A DNA stretch of 64,000 nucleotides. Origin: Falciphora oryzae. Taxonomy: Eukaryota > Ascomycota > Sordariomycetes > Magnaporthales > Magnaporthaceae. Shown here one piece after another: positions 24,129 through 34,020 of the stretch. The DNA is taken from positions 2,871,007 through 2,935,006 of the forward strand of contig JNVV01000002.1 of the NCBI GenBank assembly GCA_000733355.1, in the 5' to 3' direction. The notes below the pieces were generated by a model, which made no database searches, was not told the DNA's origin, and was given only the letters and a program-made list of their open reading frames with translations. The position numbers and the translations under genes are program-made. Numbering within the stretch: position 1 is the first letter of the stretch; the number at the start of each line of letters is the position of its first letter.

Positions 24129-24919
24129 ATGGTGCTTCAGCCATCCGCATCCCAATCCTTAACGACGCACACCACAAGCATCTGGATGCCCAAACAAACC
24201 CCCAACTCGATACCGCCCAACGCCGCCCTTTCGGGTCTGTTTTCAGCTACGCCGTCAGTTGAACCGAGCGGCCCGACCACGTCGCTTTACCTCAGAATGA
24301 AGGAAACCAGGCGTCCCGAGTTGGAAGACGCCTCCCTCTACATCGCTGGGCTCAACATGTTTTATGTCAGCTCGTCGATCCTGACCATGAGACGTCAGGC
24401 TGGAAGCGCTATCGTGTATGGCGACGGCACCAGTGGGACAAAAGTTGGCACCTCCATGACCGCGTGAGTTTCCCATGCATCAGTGCGACTGCTGTTTATT
24501 TCAGGGCCATTTGGCCTTCTACTCTTTGCCCTCCCACTTCCTGCTTATCGAGCTAGGCGCTGACGAGAATCATCCACATCAGCTTCCTTTTGGCGCAATG
24601 CACATCTACCTCTGGGACCACGACTGCCTCTTGCACCGGAGAGTACGGGTTCAGCGGCAGGACCTGGCAGTTCATGCGGGACAAGCCAACCGAGACCTTG
24701 TCGGCGGGCAGCTGGAAGAGCGTGGACCCGTATCCCACCAACCCTCCAATTACCAACCTCCCCATCGATATCATCACCGGCGCCACGTCAACCTCGTCAG
24801 CATCCACGACATCTTCCACGACCTCTTCCTCGAGAGGAAGGGCACCGTGGCAAACCGGGAACGAAATGCTGGTGGGCGCGGCGGCGGCCCTAGCCGGGGG
24901 TGTGGCTATGCTATTGTGA
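24129..24919 (+). CDS. Putative GPI-anchored surface protein, 5' end unresolved
   Basis: Two coding segments, 24129-24463 and 24583-24919, join across a 119 bp intron (GTGAGT donor, GCTGACG branch, CAG acceptor) to give at least 223 aa. The C-terminus has a Ser/Thr-rich stretch and then a hydrophobic end (LVGAAAALAGGVAMLL), the layout of a GPI-anchor signal. The reading frame is open back to 23943 but has no ATG before 24129. A plausible signal peptide (from ATG 23977, ending GLSISLACA) lies in another frame just upstream, so a frameshift or sequencing error may separate the two. No domain recognised; function unknown. It could be a decaying gene, as it borders the repeat-rich region. Confidence 0.4.
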
Positions 24920-25054
24920 TGAACATAAATAAGCATAGTAATTATAGACTTACTTCTCTAAACACAAAACCAAACTCTCTAATAATACCAAGCTGCAGCC
25001 TCGTGACAAGATTTCAATTTTATGTTCTTTTCCTTCCCCCCTCTCTTTTGTTGT

Positions 25055-25196
25055 CTGTCGTGGTTCGGCAGTCGGAGCCTCCACCCACTTGCTACCAAAA
25101 GGACGACTAAGCCAAAGTCGAGACTTTGGCTCAATTGGAGGCTCAAGTACCCTCTTGTGGGGCAAGGCTGCACGAGAGGGCACGCCACGCCATAAC
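25055..25196. repeat. Left inverted repeat copy
   Basis: This 142 bp stretch is the reverse complement, with few changes, of 26645-26784. Shared features read inward: ctgtc..ggttcggcagt, ggagcctccacccacttgct, a tract containing accaaaaggacgactaagcc, and ccacgccataac. It also holds a small stem (gccaaagtc / gactttggc). It lies ~130 bp after the putative GPI gene. Confidence 0.8.
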
Positions 25197-26644
25197 ATTG
25201 TCAACAAAAATACTTTTCCAACTTTCATGCATTATTTAACTTCATAATCTCTCCATATCAGCAGCCACTTTTAAAAGGTGAAAATATCTTCACTTTGCAG
25301 CCGCACATGTACGAGCCTTACTATGCGGGGAGGATATCAACTTTTGGCTGTGGCTGCATGCATTGCCCCCAATAATCGCCCGGCCTCCGCAAATAGTTGC
25401 CCGGATCTGACGCAAAAACGAATGTTTCCCACCATTTGTTAAAGTGATTGTGAAGCGGATTGAAAAGGGCGTGAGTTTGTGGGAGACACAAACAATGGCA
25501 ATCACACCTCCCGCCAGCAGATAACCCGGCCGAATTTTTGCTTCAGGCCCCAAATTGGCCTCCTCCCGGGTTGTTCGCACGGTGCAGGTTGCACCATATT
25601 CCCCTCCCGTAAGTACAAATGGATAATAAAAGCCCGACCTCGATTTCCGGGAGGCAGAGAAACGCGCGATTGCTATGTGGACGAAAACGTTAGTGCCTAT
25701 CGGAGCTTTCGCTGGAATTGGAGCGGGTGATTAAGCAAGCCACGCCACATCACGTCGCACCCAGGGCCAATGATTTCTACCTATTGGCTCGAGGCTGCAA
25801 CAAGTAACACCGTGGTTGCGCCGGTCATTTTTCTACTGCAAAACTAAGCAGTGAGCGGCGCGAAACGCGGCAACTGATAAAATGTTCCGGACATATCTTG
25901 TCCAACACAGCATCTGGTCGTGTCGAGTCCGGAGAAACGGCACTGTTTCAGCAGCGTTTTGGTCCCATAGTCCCAATCGCGTCGACCGAGACAGCGCACA
26001 ACCCCGAGCAAAGGCACGCTTGAACATCAACGAGCCAAGTATCGTCCACAGTGCTGTTCGCTGTGGTGGGCGTGTCAAGCCGACATTTTGGTGTACGGCA
26101 TCTCCATGCTCCACCCGGACGTTGACCGCGAGGAAAGCAAACCGCTGACGTGTCGCAGCCCGACGAGGAGCTACTGTCGCTCTTGCCCAATTCTTTCACG
26201 GATTTCGTGGCAAATAAGCTGCTCGGCTGGCTTGGGCGTGACGGCTGACACTTACCATTGGCCGGATTAGTTTGAGCCTTTTGAGATCAGCTTGCTTGAA
26301 ATGAAATCAAATAGCTGTGCTTTGGCAAGCCCTAATTCGGAGCTGGCACTTGAATTTGTAAAAGGCGATAAGCGCCACAAGCAAGTTAAAGCAAGCCATG
26401 AATATAACCACTGAATAGGAATGCAAAAAGCACGTATGGCACCGACATCGGATTCCGCCCCGGCATTAAAAGAGACCCTTCCCCCAAGTAGGACGGTCCG
26501 TTAGCTTCCTGTCAACCCTACAACTACCCACCAAACTTTCGGGGTGAGTCCGTAATATCGCCATGTCGCTCATACCTCCCAATTTATCATGCAACACCAC
26601 GATTGAAGGGAACACCGATGTGGGCGGACCAGGAGTGGGCAACT

Positions 26645-26784
26645 GTTATGGCGTGGCGTGCCCTCTCGTGCAGCTGGCCTCACAGAGGGTACTTGAGCCT
26701 CCAATTGAGTCAAAGTTCCAGCTTTGGCTTAGTCGTCCTTTTGGTAGCAAGTGGGTGGAGGCTCCTACTGCCGAACCGTGACAG
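26645..26784. repeat. Right inverted repeat copy
   Basis: Inverted partner of 25055-25196. Its central stem is more degenerate than in the left copy (for example caaagttccagctttgg), so the two copies have diverged independently. Confidence 0.8.
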
Positions 26785-27436
26785 CAGCGTCGGGTCCAGT
26801 CCCTGTCCCGGCCCCCCGGCCGGCGCTAGGATCCTTAACCCGACGCAGCGTCGTCAGCGCGGGTGATCTCCGCACGCGGCATACAAGATCCCCCGGCCGC
26901 GTGACGCGCGAGCCCAGGCCCACGAGACCCGACGTTGTCCGGTAAACGACCCGGCACATGGACGGCCATGTCATAGTCTCGACGAACTTTGCGCCGGTCG
27001 CCCCCTCCGCCCGCCGCCGTAGTTCGGCTTGCGCTTCGACCGGCAGGCTGTTGTATAGCGAGTGGGCAGGCAGATAGCCGTCGTCGTCGTCGACACCGCT
27101 GGATTCGGGCGCGCCGTGCTGCAGTTCGTGATACTCGAGCACGTAGGCGGCAAAGGACCGCCGATGCTCCTCCCGCGACCGTTGTGACCCTACCCTGCTC
27201 ACCGGCTCGCCCTTCTCCCTGATGCCGAGCGGCGGGGCCGGCGATAGCGTCTCCGGAACGGCAAGGGCGTCACGGCCCGCGGAGTCTTGGGTAGGGAACA
27301 CCAACCGCCACAGGTGGTCGAGCCAAGGGGGGTTCTTCTTGGCTCGTTCTCGCGTCGGATGCGTCACGGGGAAATCAATTGTCTCCATGCGTCGCGACAC
27401 GGCCGAACTGCACGAGTTAGGGGGGCTGCTACTGCG
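26785..27436. other. Between inverted repeat and transposase relic; one 211-codon minus-strand ORF
   Basis: A minus-strand frame (27400-26765) is GC-rich and starts with MSRRMETIDF, but its last codons read into the right inverted repeat. No domain is recognised. It may be part of a decayed element; I do not call it a gene. Confidence 0.3.
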
Positions 27437-28190
27437 GTTATTAAGGACTGGTGGCAGTACTTGCAGACCCCGGTGGCCGGGGTAAAGCTTGAAAATACAT
27501 ACAACGTAGACGAGGGCGGCCTGCAGGAGGGGAAGACGGATAACGGCCTTGTTTTAGGCCTTGCAGAGGCCCGGCATTTGCAGAGAAAAGAGCCTGGTTT
27601 GCGCACCTGGACGAGCTTTATCGAGTGCATCCCGACCACTGGGGTTTCGCTTCCTCCCCTCATCATTTTCAAGGGAAAATATGTGCATGAGCAGTGGTTT
27701 CCAGAAGATTTAGGCCAATCTAAGGGCTGGGAATCTACCGCAACGGAAAACGGGTGGAATTCTAATCGTCTGGAATAGAATGGCTGCAAAAGGTCTTCCT
27801 CCCTCGCACCCAACCCCCTACCCCTAAACCCCGGCTTTCAATATTAGATGGCCACGGATCCCATGTTACTAAAAAGTTTATGTCTCTTTGCCAACAGAAT
27901 AACGTTTATCCGCTTTATTTACTCCCTCATACCTCAAACGTCCCGCAGCCTTTGGATCTATCCGTCGTCAACCCTCTCAAACAACCCTACCGCCAAAAAA
28001 TAGGGTCCTAGGTTCTATTTACCTGCTCTACTGTGGTGGGAAAACGACAGTTCCTGCAGGCTTACGCCTACGCACGCACAAGAGCCTTTACGTAAGGTGC
28101 GCAGCATGTCGATAACTTTTAAATGGATGAGGACACGTTCTAGGCTTCGATAGACAAAAGCTACCCATAGGAAAGCACCTCTGGCGTTGG
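27437..28190 (+). pseudogene. Fot1/pogo-type (Tc1-mariner) transposase relic
   Basis: From 27437 the translation matches the DDE domain of Fot1-like transposases: VIKDWWQYLQTP, ENTYNVDEGG (first catalytic Asp), RTWTSFIECIP and LPPLIIFKGKYVHEQW. The frame breaks at a TAG near 27775 and resumes in another frame with WLQKVFLPRT, SILDGHGSHVTKKF (second Asp) and HTSNVPQPLDLSVVNPLK (third acidic position). After a TAG at ~28009, traces such as FLQAYAYARTRAFT continue between further stops. The N-terminal DNA-binding part is missing and no terminal repeats were found next to it, so this is a dead fragment. Confidence 0.8.
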
Positions 28191-28210
28191 ATAATAGATA
28201 GCTTGTAACT

Positions 28211-28230
28211 TGAGTGAGTGAGTGAGTGAG
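28211..28230. repeat. Short (TGAG)5 tandem repeat
   Basis: Five perfect TGAG units lie directly after the transposase relic. Confidence 0.8.
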
Positions 28231-28540
28231 TATATTTAACATCGTTCCGTCGGGATCTACCAGTCCCTGCCTCCCTAGGGGCATACGACGTGCTAGCGCT
28301 ACCCAAGCTTATCTACACCAGGCCATAGTGCTGCTATCGAGGCGCCTTATAAATTATAACCCTTTCGGCGACCCCGATGTATGCCCCCTATTCTTTATGC
28401 GCACTCATGTATATAAAGCTTGGAAGGTTTCCTACCCTCCGTCACCTTTTTTGGTTTTTTTTAAAGATACAGATTAATCCTTTCAGGCCTACTGCGTGCC
28501 CTATACTTTGCGATAACAGTCCATTACCCTTATCTTCCAG
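28231..28540. other. Gap between transposase relic and GLEYA remnant
   Basis: No start codon followed by a signal peptide was found here, although the GLEYA gene needs a 5' exon. The stretch ends in a splice-acceptor-like ttatcttccag at 28530-28540. Confidence 0.4.
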
Positions 28541-29527
28541 CTTGACAAGAGAGACGAAGCCTTAACTGACCATGGGCCCTTCGCAACCTATAGCACCGCC
28601 ACGCCGCAGCCTAACGTGGTGTACGACCGCAAGATGAAGCGCGACCCCGTCACCGTCAAGGGCGAGACGTACATCAAGCAGTGCGACGGCAACACGGCCT
28701 CGTACGCCAGCGCCTGCTCCTGCTGGGGCTCCACTGCCACGACAGTTATTGTCACGAACCCGACGACGGCCGTCGCGCCGCCGGTGGCGAGCTGCACTAA
28801 GGGCGTCCAGTGGGCCTACTATGCCCCCCAAGAGGGCACTGGCTCCGGCGAAGTCCCGTTCGTGTACCCCCGTCCTCCGCCAAAGAAAACCGTGCGAAGG
28901 CGAAGACTGACCTGGAAGTACACAATACAGCAGCAACGGCGGCGTCAGCCCCTACTGGAACACATTCAACACGGACAACATCAAGGGCCTGACCCCGTTC
29001 AGCGCCGGCTCGTCCAAGCGCGTGTCGATCGGCAGGGGAGTGGGAGAGTGCGTCAACGCGCCGGCGTACGTCAACGGCGTGGCCCAGGCCCCGGGCTCGC
29101 ACCACGACTGGTCAGCCCTGCAGGCGCGCGGTACATTGTCGCGGACCGGGACGCCACCTACCACGTCTACTTCAACGGCGCCGACGAGCTGCTCCCGGGC
29201 TGGCTCGGAGACGAGGCCAAGGGGGACTGGAACGCGGGCAACGCCCATCTCGTCACCGACCGCTACACCTACCGCTCCATTCCGGCCAAGGCTGGCGACG
29301 TCATCTCCTTCCGCATCCTCTACGTCAATGCCCAGGGCTGCTATTCCTTCGGGTTCACGATTTACAAGGAAACCGCCGGGCAGTTTTACTGGGACGCGGT
29401 GCTGACGTCCTCTTACGACAACGACTCCAATAACATTGTCCAGAGCTGCTCCGGCGCTCTGGCAGGCAAGGCCCTGGCATTCCCTGATTGGAATCTCGAG
29501 GGCCAGGGCTCGGCGACCCCAGCCTAG
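28541..29527 (+). pseudogene. GLEYA (PA14-like) adhesin-domain gene, truncated and frameshifted
   Basis: The frame opens at a splice-acceptor-like site, 28540, with LDKRDEAL, and runs through YDRKMKRDPVTVKG and a Cys pair (CSCWGS) to CTKGVQWAYY, the start of a GLEYA lectin-like domain. A 67 bp intron (28864-28930, GACTGACC branch) leads to SNGGVSPYWNTFNTDNIKG and GVGECVNAP. At about 29130 one base is missing: SALQARG should continue to YIVADRDATYHVYF, which is in the next frame and stays open to a TAG at 29525. GLEYA proteins are surface adhesins of yeasts and moulds. The 5' exon with a secretion signal is absent and the transposase relic lies directly upstream, so truncation by insertion is likely. 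A sequencing error could explain the single-base shift but not the missing start. Confidence 0.65.
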
Positions 29528-29734
29528 TAAGTCGGAACAACTTCAGCAGGATTGTGGGACGAAGGTTCTCTTTCCTTAAGATGTGTATCAGTGGTCACGG
29601 TATTTAGTAGTTTAATATGGCGGTAGCTATTTGCGGGAAGCTGTAGGCCGCAGTTGGTGAAGTGGAGGGGAATAGGTGCGACGGAGGCTTCAAGATGCTC
29701 ACGGAACTGATCCTTAAAATATCCAATATGCTGC

Positions 29735-31828
29735 TCATTCCCGAATCACTATTGCCTCCGACACCCCCTGCAGCGTCCCGAAGTCCATGTTCACATAGAC
29801 CGCGTCGGTCCTGGGCGACGACGCGCCCGAAGCAACGTATTTCCCACCCTCGAAAACGGCGCCGTAGACCTTCATCTTGTCTTTCGCCTTGGCGTCTTGG
29901 GGTATGCGCGACTCCTGCTCAGCAACATCGCCACGTCCGATGATACTGTAGATATGTTGATTCTGAGCTACCACCGGATCGCTTTCGTCCATTAGCAGGC
30001 CGTGCATAATACTGGACACAGGGGCGCGATGGTGAGAAGACCTGACAACGACGGCGGCATTGCAGCTCCAGAACCTGACGATCAAGTCCCCCACTTGCGC
30101 CTCCCCAGGTACCATCCCCATGCACCGATCGCTGCCCAGGAAGCGTCGCGGGGGATGACCAGATCGTTGCAGCGAGACTGGATGTTGGGGGAGTAGACTC
30201 TTCCCCACAGCCTCAACAATTCCGTCTGGGTCACGCCCGCCCAGCGCCAATGGCGAATAGGCAAAGCAGCAACTAGCCATGTCGTCGAAGACCTTCACCC
30301 TGGCGACGTCTGCCCGGGTGTACATATCGACGATCTTGGTAGAGAACTGCTCCTCCATTCTTCTTAGCTCTTCCAGGTCGCTAGGCTCCAGATAGTAGCG
30401 GGGCCAGCTCTGAAGCCACTGAGAGTGCTTCCAGTGTGAGCCAACAAATTCGTCGTATGTAGGCCCCAGATGCTGAATTCTGCCCGCAATGTAACCTTTG
30501 GCGACGACATAGCCCTTAGAATCTATCTTCATCTTGGATACCGAGGCCATCTCCTCGTGGACCTTGCCCGCGAATGCTTGCTGGAGCATCCCGGCGAATC
30601 GGACAATCTTGGCCCGCCGTTCATCCTCCATCTCGTGTGGGAGCTTTCCGAAATCCATCATCGGGGTGGCTTGCCGCAGAACAAAGGAGACGGCGTCGCA
30701 CCAGACGTCGAAAAAGGACCGCTCGTAGTCAATCGAGAGCGTGCCGTCGCCCCGCTCCGGCTTCGAGCCCTCCGTCCGGCGCTCTGCATCCCCATATCCG
30801 GCTGCCAGGTCCCCGGAAGTCGTGGAGACAGCCCAGGCGTCGTTGGCTAGACCCACAAGGGCAAACAGCTTGTCCCGCATCTCGGAGCACCCAGACCCCC
30901 GAAACCTCTCCACTAGCGCCTCAAGCCTCATGGCCTGGCTAAAACGGCCAGCCCGTGCCTCCATCAGCGTACCAACCCAGTCTTTTACCGCGCCGGCAAA
31001 CAGCGCCGGGGGAGGGCTGGAAACCCGATGGGAGGTAATCGCGAGCTGGTGCTGGCTGCAGACATACGGGCCTTGCATGTACGCCACCTGAGGCGGGAGG
31101 CATACCTCCTGTACGATCCAGATACGCTGCCAGTAGGGGTTTAGAGGGTCTATTACAATGCCGTGCTGGTGATAGAACTCTGGATCCTGGAGCGAAAGGC
31201 GACCTCCTTGCCGGCTGGGAACGAGGTCAGGCGAGCTGGGCTCAACATCTAGGGAAACGTTCAGCCCATTTCTCCCAGCCTGTTGGTGAGTTATCGCGAC
31301 GTTCTCGAAAGATTTGTAGTAGGAGTCGGTGTCCCCGGGCCCCCCGTGACCCCAATCAGAGATGCCCAGCCAGCAGACGACCAAGCGGGTGCGTTGGTAG
31401 ATGAAGCTCATGAGAGCGACCTGAGAGGCGCGCTCGGCGTTATCCGCCTGGTTAATGCAAACTTGATCGATCCACAACGGAAGAGGCGGGCCGTCGCGTG
31501 AGCGAAGATGCAGCAGTGCAAGAGCCAGGTTGTGGCCGATCGGGAAGGGGACGCCACCAGGGGCTTCTTTATCATCGCCATCTTTCTTGAGCCGCAAGAA
31601 GGGTTTCTCCGATACTAGCAGGCTAGGAGGCAGCGGGATCGCAGCGTGCTTGGCGTCACGGTCCTTCCATGTGTACGACAGCGCCACGTAGGCCGGCCTG
31701 GCCGAGAAGGGCACCGACGACAGAGTCCCGGCAAGCTCCGCGTCGAACTTGTCTGCCGGCTCCAGGTTGAGGATCCGCAGACCATCACTGGCAGGGAGAG
31801 GCTGATACTGGAACTGTTTGTCCTCCAT
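29735..31828 (-). CDS. HET-domain protein (heterokaryon incompatibility family)
   Basis: Single exon, 697 aa, starting MEDKQFQYQPL. The HET domain spans about residues 45-270, with its usual blocks: YVALSYTWKDRD, LPLWIDQVCINQAD followed by ERASQVALMSFIYQRT and VCWLG, and WIVQEVCLP near residue 235. The rest has no recognised repeat or NLR module; the late segments RFLGSDRCMGMVPGEAQVGD and YSIIGRGDVAEQE are typical C-terminal features of HET proteins that lack other domains. The family mediates allorecognition and cell death in filamentous ascomycetes, with a fold related to TIR domains. Its place in a repeat-rich block is usual for this fast-evolving family. Confidence 0.9.
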   Translation of the reverse strand: MEDKQFQYQPLPASDGLRILNLEPADKFDAELAGTLSSVPFSARPAYVALSYTWKDRDAKHAAIPLPPSLLVSEKPFLRLKKDGDDKEAPGGVPFPIGHNLALALLHLRSRDGPPLPLWIDQVCINQADNAERASQVALMSFIYQRTRLVVCWLGISDWGHGGPGDTDSYYKSFENVAITHQQAGRNGLNVSLDVEPSSPDLVPSRQGGRLSLQDPEFYHQHGIVIDPLNPYWQRIWIVQEVCLPPQVAYMQGPYVCSQHQLAITSHRVSSPPPALFAGAVKDWVGTLMEARAGRFSQAMRLEALVERFRGSGCSEMRDKLFALVGLANDAWAVSTTSGDLAAGYGDAERRTEGSKPERGDGTLSIDYERSFFDVWCDAVSFVLRQATPMMDFGKLPHEMEDERRAKIVRFAGMLQQAFAGKVHEEMASVSKMKIDSKGYVVAKGYIAGRIQHLGPTYDEFVGSHWKHSQWLQSWPRYYLEPSDLEELRRMEEQFSTKIVDMYTRADVARVKVFDDMASCCFAYSPLALGGRDPDGIVEAVGKSLLPQHPVSLQRSGHPPRRFLGSDRCMGMVPGEAQVGDLIVRFWSCNAAVVVRSSHHRAPVSSIMHGLLMDESDPVVAQNQHIYSIIGRGDVAEQESRIPQDAKAKDKMKVYGAVFEGGKYVASGASSPRTDAVYVNMDFGTLQGVSEAIVIRE

Positions 31829-32486
31829 CGAGTTGATTGACACGGCAATCAGCACCAGCACCGCATGGCTTTCGATTCGATGCTGGCGAGGGGCAGTCGA
31901 GACCTACCATGATTGACCCCGCACACCATAGATTTGAAATCGTGCATGGGGAGCTGCACGCGAGCCGAGCCGAGCTTCACAGTTGAGAGATGCCTCCTGT
32001 ATGTACATTGTCGGTATTAGCGGGCTCAACCCCTTTCGCAGCATCTCTTACCATTTTTCTTTTTTTCCTTTCCACATTCCCTTCTTTTTTGCCTTTTCTT
32101 TTTTTTCTCTTCTTTTTTCGGTTTCATCTCTTTCCTACCTCCTTTCTGTTCGTGTCTTCTTCTTGACTACTTTCCTTTTAACCTGTCCCTCCTAATTCTT
32201 TGTCCTCTGTCCTTCATAATTCCCGTCTCTTTTGCCTGTTATAAGTCACCATGGTTATCAGATATTGAGCCCTCGTTCTTGTCCCTTGCAAGTTTCGAAC
32301 TAGCAAGCTCTCAGTGGTGATAATACAGTAAGTCAGCGCACCCCCTTCCGGCCACCCCCACTTGCGGTCACCTGGTTTCCCATACAAATCCGTAAAAATG
32401 CACAGTTTTAATAAATCAATTAAAAATCGGATACAAATGGGAAAATTATAAGGTAAATTAATTTATAATATTTAAAAGTTAAATTT
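31829..32486. other. Upstream of HET gene, with long pyrimidine tract
   Basis: About 170 bases at 32048-32215 are almost entirely C and T on the plus strand (purine on the HET coding strand). After ~32385 the sequence turns AT-rich. Confidence 0.5.
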
Positions 32487-32926
32487 ATATAACGTGGTTC
32501 ATTACCGAGTGGCGTACCCTCACCGAGTGGCGCACTTCAAATCCTATACTAAATGCCGTTTTTAACTGCTAGTTAAATCGATCAATTTAATATAAAACTC
32601 CATAAAAATTTAATATGTTATATTTAACTATATAACCGATTTTATAATGAATTAGTGATATTTTTACCATTACTCCTTTAGGGTTAGTTTGCATATTTAC
32701 ACAGTGCAAATACACAGTGCTACAAACTAACCCTAAAGGAGTAATGGTAAAAATATCACTAATTCATTATAAAATCGGTTATATAGTTAAATATAACATA
32801 TTAAATTTTTATGGAGTTTTATGTTAAATTGATCGATTTAACTAGCAGTTAAAAACGGCATTTAGTATGGGATTTGAAGTGCGCCACTCGGTGAGGGTGC
32901 GCCACTCGGTGATGAACCACGTTATA
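32487..32926. repeat. Large palindrome, ~205 bp arms, 31 bp spacer
   Basis: Left arm 32487-32691 and right arm 32723-32926 are near-perfect reverse complements. The few mismatches I see are transitions (for example ataagg/atggg-type G-A pairs near the outer end). The spacer contains a direct repeat of tacacagtgc (32698-32707 and 32711-32720). Each arm ends outward with a duplicated ccgagtggcg motif. The block is AT-rich and likely two head-to-head copies of one repeat. Confidence 0.9.
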
Positions 32927-33175
32927 ATTAGATTTTATACGTATAAATGAGTTAAAAGGGTAATATATATTTAAAAAATTATAATACTAGCTATTTTATT
33001 TAATTTTTTAATACACTTTTTATAAAACACTGTGTTTCGCACTGTATGAAATGCTTTTATATAAGCAATTACGTAAGTTATATAATATATAATTAAAATG
33101 CTTTTTAATACCGGATTTTAGATATATAAAACAGGATAAATTATTTTAATACCTGTTAAAAGAACTAATGTATTT
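32927..33175. other. AT-rich, RIP-like block
   Basis: Very high A+T with many TpA steps and no ORF, consistent with mutated repeat DNA. A stretch at 33028-33046 (cactgtgtttcgcactgta) resembles the inverted form of the palindrome spacer and may mark an element end. Confidence 0.6.
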
Positions 33176-33770
33176 AGCTTAGGTTGGGTGCATAGGCCCA
33201 ACCTACCATGTACTACCCTTATTAGATTATCTACCCTGTACTGTTGTGGGGTTGTGCACAGGAGTAGCGGGCAGGGCTTATAGCGTACCCGGGGGTGGCT
33301 TACAGCATCTACAGCGCTTACCGAAAGCCTGAAGGTGGCCTGTAGCCCCTGTAGGATGCCTAAGCACCCAAGTCAGCCGTTGTGGGTCGCACTGACTCGC
33401 CTACCCTGCACATCTACCCTGCACAGAATTGGTCAGGAGTCAATTTGCACAAGTCAGAATTGGAGGCCCAACGCGGAGATGGGTTTGGTGGCCGTGGGTC
33501 GATTTTTTGGAAATCCCATACAAAATAATTTTTCGGAAAATCGCTCGCGGCACCGGAAGCCCCCACGGCGGAGAACCCGCGGGATCGATGTCGGTGGGTA
33601 TATGAGGGAAGCGATTGTTGGCGCCCCTCAACTGCAATACAAGCCTGTTCCACCCACCAAGCTTGGGGCCCCGACAGCGCTATTTATAGCGCCTGTCAGG
33701 GCCTAATCCAACTAACCGAGACCCTGCTGGCCACTGTGACTGCGCTGCAAATCCCCGATTTGACCTCCCA
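33176..33770. other. GC-normal island inside AT-rich block, likely repeat relic
   Basis: Bounded by AT-rich DNA on both sides. Holds a stem-loop (aggttggg...cccaacct at ~33181-33204), short repeated phrases (ctaccctgca) and open frames of 120 codons or less. No protein family recognised. Confidence 0.4.
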
Positions 33771-34020
33771 ATATTAATAATACCTTTAATAATTAAAAAG
33801 TTATTTCCATTTTTTAACTGTTATAATTTATATACATTTTCCTAATAAACGTTAACATTCTCCGTATTACGTTTTAAATTTAAATTTATAACGTATAATT
33901 AATAATATTTATAAAAAAAATTACCTGCTTATAAAATTTAACCTTTAGATTATATAAAAATATTCAATTTTACCTTTTACGATTTTTTTTTCGATTTGTT
34001 ATAACGTTTTAAAAATAGTG
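33771..34020. other. AT-rich, RIP-like block
   Basis: Second AT-rich stretch, TpA-rich and without ORFs, ending sharply near 34020. Confidence 0.6.

Larger units (their letters stand above)
25055..26784. mobile_element. Putative non-autonomous element bounded by 140 bp inverted repeats
   Basis: Two inverted copies face each other 1.45 kb apart, making a 1.73 kb segment whose interior has no protein-like ORF. This fits a non-autonomous DNA transposon, or two copies of a shorter repeat that landed in opposite orientation. I could not define a clear target-site duplication, so the class is open. Confidence 0.4.

Noticed and set aside
26765..27400. 211-codon minus-strand ORF
   Set aside because: Its C-terminus reads into a repeat copy and no family is recognised; more likely repeat-derived than a gene.
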